DNA from: JANQPD01 sp963715655
GTDB lineage: Bacteria; Bacteroidota; Bacteroidia; Flavobacteriales; Schleiferiaceae
Length of the DNA stretch: 64,000 nt
Direction of reading: 5' to 3'
Assembly: GCA_963715655.1 (NCBI GenBank)
Contig: OY970262.1
Coordinates: forward strand, 310,001 to 374,000
Shown: piece after piece, positions 1 to 9,727 of the stretch
How positions within the stretch are numbered: position 1 is the stretch's first letter
Layout of the letters: each line of letters opens with the position of its first letter
Program-made: the position numbers and the translations under genes
The notes under the pieces: model-generated
What the model was told of the DNA's origin: nothing
The model's input: only the letters and a program-made list of their open reading frames with translations
The model's database searches: none

Positions 1-443
1 TTGATTTTGAGTAGAATTTGATTTTGCTACCCTTTATTAGGCTCGAACCAAATATTAGTTATATAGCACATTATGAGTGTTTTAAGTCTAAAGCCTTGTT
101 TCGAGCCCAACAAGGCCTGATACGAATTTTCGTACCCATTATATTGAGAGATTATTGCCTGTGATACTTTTGAAAACCAACAAAAGGGAAGGGTACTGAG
201 GTTGTTTCTTTCTTTTTGAACCAATATTAATCTCTCATTATGTCAATGAACGTGTGTGTTTCAAAACCTATTTGAAATAAGCTATTCAAATATATCTTTT
301 TTACGAAAATTCGAACTAGCAAGAACGTTTATTTTTCTGTAAGCCTTCATTCTAATTTTCTAATTAATGGATATAGAATTACTTAACTTATTTGTGTTTC
401 TGTTTTCCTACTCTCTTATTTTTTGGTTCTAAAACAGGGAGCC
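1..443. repeat. Long direct repeat, copy 1 (partner at 2756-3194)
   Basis: About 440 bases here align almost end to end with 2756-3194, with scattered substitutions and small indels (I estimate roughly 85% identity by eye). The copy starts at the window edge, so it may extend further left. Its right end contains the last codons (LPVLEPKN) of the minus-strand gene at 3162-3422, but the stop codon is lost and the homology then stops. The unit is therefore a duplicated 3' end plus downstream region of that gene family. No gene of its own is supported in 1-562. Confidence 0.85.
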
Positions 444-562
444 CTACTCAAGATAAAATAAATGCTTGGTTGATAAAGTTATTTCCCTATCTTTAACAAG
501 CGCTTTTAAATTCAAAGAAAAAATTTTTATTTTGGGAAGATAGCCGTTAAATAAAATTTTCT

Positions 563-838
563 ATGATACATTTTTTTATAAATCCTACCCAAATTGGTTC
601 AGGAGACATAGTTGAGAGATTTGGTCCCAAGTCTTCTGATATTTACAATTGCGCAACCATATTTTCGTTAAATCAAACTGTTTCTAATTTAAGGGCTTTT
701 TCAGTAGCAAAAGGACAATTACGCTACCAAGAGGATAGGGACAATGACTCCAAAGGAGATACTATCGGATTCAAAACTAGATCATATTACAGGGGAAGCG
801 TTTCTGATATTTATAAAAATAAGTATGAGAACGAATAG
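563..838 (+). CDS. Hypothetical protein, doubtful
   Basis: A 91-codon open frame with an ATG start that ends inside the N-terminal codons of the next gene. The translation has a hydrophobic start (MIHFFINPTQIGSG) and a charged C-terminal half, and I recognise no family. It lies between a repeat remnant and a lipoprotein gene in a region of decayed coding sequence. It could be a real small gene, the rest of an older gene, or chance. Confidence 0.25.
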   Translation: MIHFFINPTQIGSGDIVERFGPKSSDIYNCATIFSLNQTVSNLRAFSVAKGQLRYQEDRDNDSKGDTIGFKTRSYYRGSVSDIYKNKYENE

Positions 839-1793
839 TATTAAAATTTCGGCTCGCTTAACATTTCTATCTTTATTTGCCTTGAGTGCTTGTTCTTCAT
901 GGAATCATGCTGGTTACTCTATAGAAGATTGGTCCATCTCCTATTACCGCGGATGGATGATGGGCGGTGAGAATAATCTAATACGAGTAAATGGGCAAAT
1001 GTTAAACAATGGGCGCGTGTTTACTTACATGGAGGATAACTTTGAGTGGAAAAACTATTGTTTTTACAATATGCAAAAGAATACATTTTGTGGTGAGTTT
1101 ACATGTGAGAAGGGTGAGGTAATATATGATTATTGTGGAAATAGTAATGGCGCTCGATATTATACCTGTTCCGACACCTGTAGAAGCTTTGATGTAATCG
1201 CTACGCCTATGGCGTTTCTCTACGAACACCGTTCAAAAGATACCTCATATACAGTGCGTATCGTTGAAACACATGATGTATGCGGTATGATACTTCAATA
1301 CGGTCTTTCATCTCCCAACAATGATGTAAACCTCATCCATTTTGGAAATAGAGAGCTTTGGTTTAGGTTGTTTGCTTTTCCTTTGGCCGTACAAGAAGGT
1401 ATGCACATTCCAACGGAAGCATATTTTGCACGATGTACGTATAATTATTTCCCTCCAAAACCAACGTATGAGCGAACTGCCAAATACCAGTATAGTTCTT
1501 CAATAGACTTTATAGACCCATTTTGCACAGTGCTGCAAATGGAGGACGTTGATGAATACATAGACAGCGCGATGACTCGCTTTACTACTGATTTTTATTG
1601 CAAACTTATCCGGAGGGAGGATATTGATCAAATAATTTCGGCTTACTTCGAGCTAATTTTATCAAAAGAAGAGGCTAAGATTATGAGTGTAGATTTAGTT
1701 GAACACCAAATAATGTTAACTCTTTCAGGACAGCCATATAAGATAAAATATGATTCCAAAGAACCGTATTTTTTTAAGCTAAAACAAGCATGA
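825..1793 (+). CDS. Hypothetical lipoprotein, ~322 aa
   Basis: The start at 825 is preferred over the upstream ATG at 744 because it gives a clean lipoprotein signal: a basic N-terminus, a hydrophobic stretch and a lipobox ending LFALSAC-SSW. The upstream 27 codons would only hide it. The mature protein is Cys- and Tyr-rich in its first third (several Cys around residues 80-130), perhaps disulfide-bonded in the periplasm or on the outer membrane. I do not recognise a family. Its stop overlaps the start of the next frame (ATGA at 1790-1793), so the two are probably one operon. It sits inside the segment flanked by the ~440-bp direct repeats, which points to an accessory, possibly transferred cassette. 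Confidence 0.6.
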   Translation: MRTNSIKISARLTFLSLFALSACSSWNHAGYSIEDWSISYYRGWMMGGENNLIRVNGQMLNNGRVFTYMEDNFEWKNYCFYNMQKNTFCGEFTCEKGEVIYDYCGNSNGARYYTCSDTCRSFDVIATPMAFLYEHRSKDTSYTVRIVETHDVCGMILQYGLSSPNNDVNLIHFGNRELWFRLFAFPLAVQEGMHIPTEAYFARCTYNYFPPKPTYERTAKYQYSSSIDFIDPFCTVLQMEDVDEYIDSAMTRFTTDFYCKLIRREDIDQIISAYFELILSKEEAKIMSVDLVEHQIMLTLSGQPYKIKYDSKEPYFFKLKQA

Positions 1794-2625
1794 GCAACAA
1801 ACAACCACTCTCACATTTAATAGATTTAACCGATCTTCCAGAAGAAATTAACTGGCTATCAAATAGTATTTCTTCTTTTTTCAACAGCTTGTATCTTGGC
1901 TATTACAGACGCCATCATGATTACGGATTGAATTCGTCCTATATAGACTTTTCGATATCTACTAGTAATCTTCTTAAATTTGATGTTCCTGGAACCGGGC
2001 TATCTCTGATTCTCAATCCTTCGCTAGATCCAAACTCTGGGGTATCCACCACTGAAATACCTTTTAATTGTTCCATTGACTATGGTTATTGGGAAAGCAA
2101 GGCCTTGTAGACTGGAAAAATATCTCTTTTTCAAAGCTTGAAATTTTGAAACATACCATGGATTTTTTTGGTATTTCTCAAAAAAGACTTTTTAAGGGAG
2201 TACTAGTTGAACTTGAAAGTTCAAGCCATCAGAATTTTGTGACTTCTATTAATACCTTTTATGGTATCAGCATAACATATAACCCCACTGTTTCTGGTAC
2301 CGGTAATATTGCCGCTGAACTTATTACTTGGTTGGAGCAACAAACTGATACCGCCATTTCTTCCAAGTCGAGTGTAGAGATTATTCATGACATATATTTT
2401 TCGAGCTTAACGAATGGCGCATCGAACCTTAAAAAGGTTATAAATGGAATTACTTCAGGCTACAATTGGGACGTAATAGAAGCCGCTACTAATTTGTTTT
2501 TGCCAAAAATTAGGGCTGGCTTAGTAATTAGTACCCAGCTCGAAATCCCCCACTCATTATTAAAGCCGATGAAGCAAATAAACGGTCAGTATGAGGTGGA
2601 GACTCGAACCACTTTTTTGAACTAG
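1790..2625 (+). pseudogene. Hypothetical gene split by a frameshift at ~2105
   Basis: Two consecutive open frames read as one ~278-aa protein. The first (1790-2110) ends YGYWESKAL-stop. The second is open from about 2089 (only a TTG available) and continues VDWKNISFSKLEIL. The junction around 2100-2108 (aaggccttgtagactgg) needs one extra base to keep the frame, so the simplest reading is a single-base deletion, either a mutation or a sequencing error. The first start overlaps the stop of the upstream lipoprotein gene, suggesting translational coupling. No signal peptide, membrane segment or known family is seen. A genuine two-protein arrangement is possible but less likely, because the second frame lacks an ATG until the middle of its sequence. 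Confidence 0.5.
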
Positions 2626-2681
2626 GTGCCCCGCTGAAAGCCGCCCCCACCGAGCAACAGGGCAGGGTGTAAACAAAAAAC

Positions 2682-2736
2682 CCGCCAAATAGGCGGGGTG
2701 TCCAACAAAGCTCCTCCTTTTATAACGTTATCGAAC
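2682..2736 (-). terminator. Minus-strand terminator in a dispersed module (second copy 35235-35301)
   Basis: Read on the minus strand this is GGTTCGATAACGTTAT, then a purine-rich stretch (aaaggaggagctttg), then a GC hairpin (CCCGCC-AAAT-AGGCGGG on plus) followed by a T-run. The same ~66-base module occurs in plus orientation at 35235-35301 with only a few changes. Here it would stop transcripts from the minus-strand gene at 3162-3422. It contains the palindrome ATAACGTTAT. Confidence 0.65.
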
Positions 2737-2755
2737 CAAAAAACATTTAAATCAT

Positions 2756-3194
2756 TGATTTTGAGTAGAATTTGATTTTGCTACCCTTTATTAGGCTCGA
2801 ACCAAATATTAGTTATATAGCACATTATGAGTGTTTTAAGTCTAAAGCCTTGTTTCGAGCCCAACAAGGCCTTAATACGAATTTTCGTATCCGCTACATT
2901 GAGAGATTATTGCCTGTGATACTTTTGAAAAACAACAAAATAGAAGGGAACTAAGGTTGTTTCTTTCTTTTTGAACCAATAATAATCTCTCAATATGTCG
3001 ATGCACGTGTTTGTTTCAAAATCCTTTTGGGACAGATTCTTCAACCATATTTTTTTTAACAAAAATTGGAACTAACAAGAACTTTTATTTTTCTGTAAAC
3101 CTTCATTTATATTTTCTAATTAACTGATAAGTAGTTACTTAGATTATTTGTGTTTTTTGATTCATTCATTTTTTGGTTCTAAAACAGGAAGCCT
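2756..3194. repeat. Long direct repeat, copy 2 (partner at 1-443)
   Basis: Same sequence as 1-443, in the same orientation. It covers the last codons and the downstream region of the minus-strand gene at 3162-3422. The ~2.3 kb between the copies holds the lipoprotein gene and the frameshifted gene. The stretch 2626-3161 carries only this repeat and the terminator module. I see no gene in it. Confidence 0.85.
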
Positions 3195-3422
3195 AGGAAC
3201 ATTGCAATTTATAATCCTCGAGTACTCCAAATAACGATTACCGCTATAAACACTCAAAACCTCATTATCATAGATAACATTGATTGAATCAATATAATTC
3301 ACCAATCTTTCTTCTAAAATATAATTATGTTTTATGTATAACAAGTCCTTTGCTGCGGCCATAGAATTATGATCAGTTTTGAGCGCTCTCAAAACAAATT
3401 TGGTCGCTTTTTCATACTCCAT
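3162..3422 (-). pseudogene. Small hypothetical gene, probably the 3' part of a decayed gene
   Basis: An 86-codon frame (EYEKATKFVLRALKTD...) whose helical N-terminus resembles a TPR-like repeat; no family is assigned. Upstream on the minus strand the same frame is open for a further 13 codons (FDLLKDDSIISI...) back to a stop near 3462. Before that, other frames contain protein-like pieces (KVFSDEVLMHVKPDKYQ near 3480-3550; LRTRLQQALHEKKEHKG near 3530-3590). This pattern suggests a longer coding sequence broken by several frameshifts. Its 3' end is also present, without the body, at about 411-443. Confidence 0.45.
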
Positions 3423-3583
3423 AATGCTGATGATAGAATCGTCTTTTAGTAAGTCAAATTACTCCTCTTGTTTCATTGATATTTATCCGGTTTCACATGC
3501 ATCAAAACTTCATCTGAGAACACCTTTATGTTCTTTCTTTTCATGCAATGCTTGTTGTAACCTTGTCCGTAAATTTTCTACTA

Positions 3584-5134
3584 TTAATATTGATACACAA
3601 TCTTAATCGGCTCTGACCTTTCCCCTTTACCATTCTCAATATTAAATAAATACATACCAGAATCCATGTTCAAGGTGTTTAAATCTATTGCTAATTCAAG
3701 TGGTGAAAGCCTACCATTTGCCACTACTTTTCCCTTTAAATCTGATAAGGTATATTTAATATCTTTCCAATTTAAAGGCACACTTTTAATACTTATAAAA
3801 TCGGCAGTAGGGTTGGGAAATACTTCAATAGATACGTTGGGTGATGCAATATTCTTAAGACCTAATGCCGCATCTTTTGAAATCACCTTCCAGTGAATGG
3901 CCATGGTGTTATTGCCAAACATATCCCAATTGTATTCATTAAACCCTAGCAGTAGTCGCCCATCACTAAAGGAGGATACCGCAAAATTATGATCCCAAGG
4001 GTATTGAGGCATTACCCTTTGCACCTTGTTTAAAGACATGGCATTGGCATCATAACTATAAAAATAAACCGGACGGATCACTTTATCAGCAAAGGTATCT
4101 TGAGCCATTCCGCCTACGCCCAAAATAAAAAATACACTATCTAAATTCCGCTGATCCATCATATCTGCAGATGCATAAAGATTGAAAAAAGTATTATCAA
4201 TTAAACCGGGTGTTGCTCCACCAATTGGAAGGGTATCAATACTACTAATATTACTCACCGTATCAATATTGACGATGAACGTGTTGAAGTATGGCTTATT
4301 ATTGAGCATCGAGTAGGAAGCACCAAGAACAAGTGGGAGTGCATTCGGCTTTTCTATAAGTTTAAAAGGTAACGATTGCCTGAATTGCCCCGGAAAGGGA
4401 TTTGTACCACTTATGCCAAGTAAACTTCCGTTATCCTCAACATCCCAATTTTCATTTACAATAGTCCAATAGGTGCTTAAATTATACACTCCTGAAAAAT
4501 AAAGGAAAGTGGTATCGTTCAATTTATTAAATACGGTAACCGTATTTCCGCTAGCCATGTGCTCAAAAGACTGATATCTGTTGGGAAGCGACACATCAAC
4601 AACACTTTGTTTTGTGTTTGTCCAATTACCATTGGTGCATTGATTAGATGAACCAACCACAAGCCGTTTATTATTTAAATCGAACGTATTTGCTATTCTA
4701 AAACTATGGGTTGCTAAGCCAAACCTCGCACTATCAAGCAAATTCAAATTTATGTCGAAGCGCAAAATATGTGATTGAAAAAAACCACAATAAATAGCTG
4801 TATCAATAGATTGGAAGGTTAATTCCAAGGCACCTTTGTCCTCTATAAACTCCGTTAAAATCAGGCTTCTCTCGGCAGGAATATTCAGTAGGCTTCTTAG
4901 TTCTACACTATCCAATCTATTCAATTGATCATCAGCCTTTATCAACCAATGTTCAAAATCTAAAACAATTATAAAATCAGTATGATGGGATTTAGAATAA
5001 AACACCTGATTTCCAATGATTTCGCATCCTTGGGTACGCGTGTATTGACTTGTGTGGTCGTACTTATCAAAGTAATTTTGGGCGTAAGCAGATGTACATA
5101 AAGTAAAGCAGCAGAATATAATAATGGTTTTCAT
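3584..5134 (-). CDS. T9SS-sorted secreted protein, 516 aa
   Basis: A signal peptide (MKTIIIFCCFTLCTSAYAQ) is followed by ~420 residues of beta-rich sequence with many Asp/Asn-Thr turns, perhaps a propeller or beta-sandwich. The last ~80 residues are a type A T9SS sorting domain (VFPNPTADFISIK ... GKVVANGRL ... MDSGMYLFNIENG ... KIVYQY), which directs export across the outer membrane and anchoring or release. The layout resembles the tandem paralogs at 18287-21192. No enzymatic motif is visible. Single gene; upstream is a 570-bp gap with repeats. Confidence 0.85.
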   Translation of the reverse strand: MKTIIIFCCFTLCTSAYAQNYFDKYDHTSQYTRTQGCEIIGNQVFYSKSHHTDFIIVLDFEHWLIKADDQLNRLDSVELRSLLNIPAERSLILTEFIEDKGALELTFQSIDTAIYCGFFQSHILRFDINLNLLDSARFGLATHSFRIANTFDLNNKRLVVGSSNQCTNGNWTNTKQSVVDVSLPNRYQSFEHMASGNTVTVFNKLNDTTFLYFSGVYNLSTYWTIVNENWDVEDNGSLLGISGTNPFPGQFRQSLPFKLIEKPNALPLVLGASYSMLNNKPYFNTFIVNIDTVSNISSIDTLPIGGATPGLIDNTFFNLYASADMMDQRNLDSVFFILGVGGMAQDTFADKVIRPVYFYSYDANAMSLNKVQRVMPQYPWDHNFAVSSFSDGRLLLGFNEYNWDMFGNNTMAIHWKVISKDAALGLKNIASPNVSIEVFPNPTADFISIKSVPLNWKDIKYTLSDLKGKVVANGRLSPLELAIDLNTLNMDSGMYLFNIENGKGERSEPIKIVYQY

Positions 5135-5701
5135 TTAGGTAGGGTTGTTTATGGGTTAAAAATAAATAATTAATTGACATTAAAGTAGTACCGATGGTTA
5201 GCGTTGAAAGCTAATTATACTTTCTTTTGGTTTTAAATTATACCAAGATGGTTAGCGCCTGTTAACCATCTATTTTACAGCAAATTAGCCTTTAAATTAA
5301 TGCATCACGGTAAAGGTTAATTGATATACAACTGGACGAAGGCATTTTTGCCCATTTATGTTTTAAATGCTGCATATATACCCCTTAAAACATCGCTGGG
5401 CTTAATACATTAGGGTGGCTTTTTTATTGCGGTGGTTGCTTTTTTTAGAGATGTAAAAAGCAACGGTGGTATAATTACTAGTTTTTATTACTGCCTCCTC
5501 CGTCCTTTGGGCACCTCCTCCAAAGGAGGACAAGCGGCACATAAAGCTGATGTACTTCGTGTTATTTTAATGTACCTTGTTTCCGGCAAATTAGGTTTTA
5601 AAATTAATCTGATGAAAGGTTAATGCATCATTGTGAAGGTTAATTGAGTCATTACCTAACGAAGGTCTTTATATAACTTTTTGACCTTTTTAACTCCCTT
5701 C
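5135..5701. other. 567-bp intergenic region with repeats and hairpins
   Basis: No gene is supported. A perfect hairpin lies at 5246-5271 (AGATGGTTA / TAACCATCT). Two imperfect direct copies of a ~65-base sequence (caaattag...aattaat...gaaggttaattga...cgaaggc) lie at about 5280-5346 and 5587-5668. A REP-like G/C palindrome sits between them at about 5500-5531 (GTCCTTTGG ... CCAAAGGAGGAC), probably mobile or structural and lying between convergently decayed sequence. Confidence 0.55.
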
Positions 5702-6568
5702 TTAAAACCCTACATAATTCTGCGGATCAATAGCATTGCCTTTATACCAAAGTTCAAAGTGCAGGTGCGGGCCGTTGGTTAGTTCTCCAGAATTACCAAT
5801 AATGGCAATTGGTTCACCAGCTTTTACTAGCGAACCTTGCTTTTTAAGCAAAGCCGAGTTGTGTTTATACACACTTATAAAATCTTCTGCATGTTGTATA
5901 ATAAGCACGTGCCCGGTTTCGGTAGTCCATTCTGCAAAAATTACCACCCCTTCTTGTGCGGCTTTTATCACCTCATTTTTTTTGGCTACCACATCAATTC
6001 CAAAATGATTTTCGCGTGGGTTAAAGGTTTGCGTTACCAAACCATTTACAGGGGTAAAAAACCCAAGGGCTTTAATGCCATTGCGCTGCGCGTTGTCAGA
6101 AAGATCAAAGCGCTCACTTTCCTCCACAAATTCGCGTAAAGCACTATCACGATTACTTACCCCACGGTTTAGCCGTTCTATTATCAAAGAGTCATTTACC
6201 ACGGTATCTGCAAAATTAATAATGGGTTTACCTTCAATAACATTACGAATGTTTAGTAAATAACGCTGATTATAAGCCAATTGTAGCATTAAACTATCGG
6301 TGGTTTCGGTAAGGGCAAGGGCACGTTTACGCAGTTTGGTGCTGCTATAGCCGGGTATATATTCCCGCAAGGGTGTAAGGGCTACTAGCAAAATGGTGGC
6401 GGTAATAAGTACAATAGTGCTTACGCCTACTATAAAAAATACGTTAAGGCGGCTCAGCTTTAGCGATAACTTTTCTTCAAAAGTGTCGTCATTAAGTATT
6501 ACAAGCCGATATTTATTCCGCAGCTTTTTGGCTAATCCTATTTTATCTGAGTTTTTTTGCTTTGCCAT
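5702..6568 (-). CDS. M23 family metallopeptidase (LytM endopeptidase), membrane anchored
   Basis: 288 aa. The cytoplasmic N-terminus is basic, followed by one transmembrane helix (about residues 43-68), a periplasmic coiled-coil linker and a C-terminal LytM/M23 domain (about 185-288). Zinc ligands are visible in the HFGID motif and in GPHLHFELW. The family cleaves peptide cross-links of peptidoglycan in the periplasm. The gene is divergent from the porW-bactofilin-ATP synthase cluster at 6681, an arrangement common in Flavobacteriales. The ATG lies just after a basic AKQKNSDKIG tail, and no better start is seen. Confidence 0.92.
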   Translation of the reverse strand: MAKQKNSDKIGLAKKLRNKYRLVILNDDTFEEKLSLKLSRLNVFFIVGVSTIVLITATILLVALTPLREYIPGYSSTKLRKRALALTETTDSLMLQLAYNQRYLLNIRNVIEGKPIINFADTVVNDSLIIERLNRGVSNRDSALREFVEESERFDLSDNAQRNGIKALGFFTPVNGLVTQTFNPRENHFGIDVVAKKNEVIKAAQEGVVIFAEWTTETGHVLIIQHAEDFISVYKHNSALLKKQGSLVKAGEPIAIIGNSGELTNGPHLHFELWYKGNAIDPQNYVGF

Positions 6569-6680
6569 TGCCGCAAATATCGGAATTGATGCAGATAATT
6601 TTACTCAAATGTATTTAAGCGTGCAGATTATAATATTTTTGGCCGCTGTTAGTTAACCTAACACCAATTTTGTATAAACT

Positions 6681-9308
6681 GTGAGTGTAAAAAACACCCC
6701 TCTATTATTTGTTTCCGTTTTGGCGCTTATGCTATTGGCTGCTGCCGGATGCAAGCGCACGCGCGATTCCTTTACTAGCCGAACGTACCACCGTATGGTA
6801 AGTAAGTTTAATCCTCTTTTTAATGGTGAGCAAGCCTACCTAAAAGGCATGGAAACGTTGCGCAAAGCACATAACGATAACTTTGATGAAATCTTAGATG
6901 TGTACGTAATTCCTACCGAAAAAGAAGCCGGAAGTGTAAAACCTGACATGGATAAGGCTATTGAAAAAGGCGCAAAAGTGATTCAAGAGCACAGTATGCT
7001 CATAAAAAATAACGAGAAGAACACCTATATAGACGATAGTTACCTGCTTGTTGGGAAAGCCCGTTTTTACAAACGCGATTTTATTGAGGCTTTGGAAACA
7101 TTCAATTTTGTGCTTCAAGAGTTTGAAAAAAAGAAATCAGAAGACGAGGCTCGTGTATGGGCAGCTAAAAGTTTAATTGAAACCGAAAACTACCTTTCTG
7201 CAAAAGGTAACGTTGAAAAAGTGTACCGCAGAAAAAAAGCGAAAAAGCGCATTAAAGTAGAAGCACTTTCGGTATTTGCACAAATTGAAATAAGGCAAAA
7301 GAATTACGAGGCTGCCATACAGCTGCTTAGTCAGGCGGCTGATAAAACCAAAAACCGACAAGAGGAAATACGCTGGTTGTTTATAATTGGGCAGTTGCAT
7401 TCCAAGCTAGGCAACAATTTAGAAGCAAGCGAAAAATTTAGAGAGGTTATTAAAAAAGGCCCGCCTTACGAATTGCTTTTTCAAGCGCAGCTAAACCGCG
7501 CCAAAAATTATGATGTGGATTTACAAAACCCTAATAAGGTGTTTGATGAACTGCGCGCCATGCTGCGTGATGATAAAAATTACGATAATCGCGATCAGAT
7601 TTATTTTGTAATGGCTGAAGTGGCCGAGCGTTTAGGCGATGACGCTAAAGTGGAAGAGTTTTTAGGAAAGTCTATCCGCGTAAGCACCAACAACAACGCG
7701 CAGAAAGGTTTGAGTTATTTGAAGTTTGGCGAAATAAACTTTGACAACCGTATGTATCCGGTGGCAGCTGCCTATTACGACAGCTCTTACGCATCGTTAC
7801 CAAAAGACCATAAACGCTATGAAGAAGTAGGCCTTAAAAAGCAAAGCCTAAGTGCCTTGGTAAAAAATATTGAAATTATTGAAACGCAAGACAGTTTGCA
7901 ACGCATTGGCGCCATGACGGAGAAGCAGCGCCTTGCTTTTGTAGAAAAGCTAATTAAAAAACTAGAGAAAAAAGATAGAGAAGCAGCTGAAGCGGAAGAG
8001 TATGCGGCCAATAATACAGGGTTTCCAACCACGGCCTCAGCATCTAGCACTAGTGATGGCGGAGCGGGATCTTTTTATTTCTACAATCAAACTTTACGTA
8101 GCAATGGCATTAGAGATTTTAAAAACCGCTTTGGCTCTAGAAAGTTAGAAGACAATTGGCGCAGGGAGGATAAGCAAATGGATAAAGCTTTTGATTTTGA
8201 TGCGCAAAATGAAGAAGGAGCGTTGGCCGGAAATAGTGAAACTCCACAGGGTGAAGGAGGCAGCAAATACAACCCAGAGGATTTTTTAAAGAACGTGCCC
8301 GTTAGTGATTCTGCTTTGGCCGCCAGCAATAAAATGATTGTAAATGCCTACATGGCTTTAGGGCGCATTTATAAAGAGGAATTGAAAGATTTTAGAGCCG
8401 CTTCTAAAGAGCTTGAAAAGCTACTAAGCCGCTACCCAAATTTGGACATTAAAGGTAGAATATGGTACACTTTGTATCGCGTATATACCTTGGGTAATGA
8501 TGAAGGAGGCGCCAATAAATACAAAAACTTAATTTTAAGCGAAATGCCTGAAAGTGAGTTTGCAGAGTTGATTAGAAATGAAGGCAAGCCAAAGCAGGAA
8601 GTAGATAAAAGTGCCGCCAAACTTTTATACGTGAGTGCCTATGGAGCATACGAGGGTAAGGACTATAAAAACGCTTTAACCCTTGCCACAGAAGGGATAA
8701 ACAAACATTCGGAAAGTACGTATGGTGCACGCTTTTTCTTGTTGCGCGCCTATGCCTTAGCAAAATCTCCCGAAAGGGATAAACTGAGTTTAGCCTTGCG
8801 CGCAGTGGTAGATCGCTACCCAAATACGGGTGAAGCTGAAGCCGCAAATAAAGTGTTGGCGCAAATTGACGAACCCATTGTTTCTACCGGCAAGACGAAT
8901 AAAACGGAGCAAAACGAGGCGGAAGAGGGTTTGTATAAATACGATGCCACTGCCCAGCATCGCTATATTTTAATAGTGCCAAATGTGGGTGTAGATATGA
9001 ATAACTTGCGCAATGATGTGAGTGATTTTAGCACCAACTTTTTTAAGCTAGAGCGCTTAAATACCCGCGCCATATTTTTAGATGAAAATAACCAAATGGT
9101 AATTGTTACTACCTTATCTAGTGCCGATAAAGCACTGAATTTTTACAATACCATGATTAATCAAAAAGTCTTAGTAAAGTACTTACCGGTGGCAGAGACA
9201 AAACATTTTGTAATTTCGAATGATAATTTTCAAAAGTTTTACAAAACGAAAAACGTAGAAGAATATATGCAGTTTTTTAATAAACAGTATGTGAAGAAAA
9301 ACAAATGA
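6681..9308 (+). CDS. porW: PorW/SprE-type T9SS lipoprotein with TPR repeats
   Basis: 875 aa, starting with GTG. It has a lipoprotein signal peptide with lipobox LAAAGC-KRTRD and several TPR helices (about residues 105-360 and 560-740). The C-terminal ~120 residues include YILIVPNVGVDMNNLRNDVSDF, typical of the gliding-motility protein SprE (Flavobacterium) or PorW (Porphyromonas). In those organisms the protein is needed for type IX secretion and links the trans-envelope complex to cargo or the outer-membrane side. The many T9SS-sorted proteins in this window fit that job. Its stop overlaps the bactofilin start (ATGA), so the two are co-transcribed. Confidence 0.88.
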   Translation: MSVKNTPLLFVSVLALMLLAAAGCKRTRDSFTSRTYHRMVSKFNPLFNGEQAYLKGMETLRKAHNDNFDEILDVYVIPTEKEAGSVKPDMDKAIEKGAKVIQEHSMLIKNNEKNTYIDDSYLLVGKARFYKRDFIEALETFNFVLQEFEKKKSEDEARVWAAKSLIETENYLSAKGNVEKVYRRKKAKKRIKVEALSVFAQIEIRQKNYEAAIQLLSQAADKTKNRQEEIRWLFIIGQLHSKLGNNLEASEKFREVIKKGPPYELLFQAQLNRAKNYDVDLQNPNKVFDELRAMLRDDKNYDNRDQIYFVMAEVAERLGDDAKVEEFLGKSIRVSTNNNAQKGLSYLKFGEINFDNRMYPVAAAYYDSSYASLPKDHKRYEEVGLKKQSLSALVKNIEIIETQDSLQRIGAMTEKQRLAFVEKLIKKLEKKDREAAEAEEYAANNTGFPTTASASSTSDGGAGSFYFYNQTLRSNGIRDFKNRFGSRKLEDNWRREDKQMDKAFDFDAQNEEGALAGNSETPQGEGGSKYNPEDFLKNVPVSDSALAASNKMIVNAYMALGRIYKEELKDFRAASKELEKLLSRYPNLDIKGRIWYTLYRVYTLGNDEGGANKYKNLILSEMPESEFAELIRNEGKPKQEVDKSAAKLLYVSAYGAYEGKDYKNALTLATEGINKHSESTYGARFFLLRAYALAKSPERDKLSLALRAVVDRYPNTGEAEAANKVLAQIDEPIVSTGKTNKTEQNEAEEGLYKYDATAQHRYILIVPNVGVDMNNLRNDVSDFSTNFFKLERLNTRAIFLDENNQMVIVTTLSSADKALNFYNTMINQKVLVKYLPVAETKHFVISNDNFQKFYKTKNVEEYMQFFNKQYVKKNK

Positions 9309-9727
9309 TGTTAAAAAAAAATTCAGTAGAAGCAAACAGAGCGAGTAATAGAATATTGGCCGGCACAGCCATAGAAGGAGAATTAACCTCTGATGGTGAT
9401 ATGCGTATTGATGGCCACATTAAAGGCCACATAAACATAAAAGGCAAGTTGGTGGTAGGTGAAAACGGCCTTATTGAGGGCGAAATAATTTGTGCTTTCG
9501 CAAACATAGCCGGCACCGTAAAAGCCAAAATGGAAGTAAGTGAATTACTAACTTTACAGGCTTCTGCCAAATTACATGGCGATATTTTTACCAATAAACT
9601 GGCCATAGAACCGGGTGCCGAATTTACAGGATCGTGCAGTATGGGTGCGGTAGTGCGTGAAATGAAAAACGAGAATGAACGAAAAGAAGAAAGAAACCAG
9701 GCTGACAGGAAAGGGCAAAGCGCTTAA
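9305..9727 (+). CDS. Bactofilin family polymer-forming cytoskeletal protein
   Basis: 140 aa. It has a short disordered N-terminus, then a DUF583 right-handed beta-helix core (about residues 18-120) with the repeating pattern GELTSDGDMRIDGHIKG, and a charged tail. Bactofilins polymerise without nucleotide and scaffold cell-wall or envelope enzymes. The start overlaps the porW stop by 4 bases; a second ATG at 9308 is an alternative. The 3' end overlaps the atpZ start by 53 bases, so translation is coupled. The neighbouring M23 peptidase suggests a role in peptidoglycan shaping, as shown for other bactofilin-M23 pairs. Confidence 0.9.
   Translation: MMLKKNSVEANRASNRILAGTAIEGELTSDGDMRIDGHIKGHINIKGKLVVGENGLIEGEIICAFANIAGTVKAKMEVSELLTLQASAKLHGDIFTNKLAIEPGAEFTGSCSMGAVVREMKNENERKEERNQADRKGQSA

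Noticed and set aside
5432..5623. Frame across the REP-like palindrome
   Set aside because: It encodes the palindrome itself and has no protein character.
5180..5680. CRISPR array
   Set aside because: Only two imperfect long copies and a hairpin, with no regular spacers or cas genes anywhere in the window.
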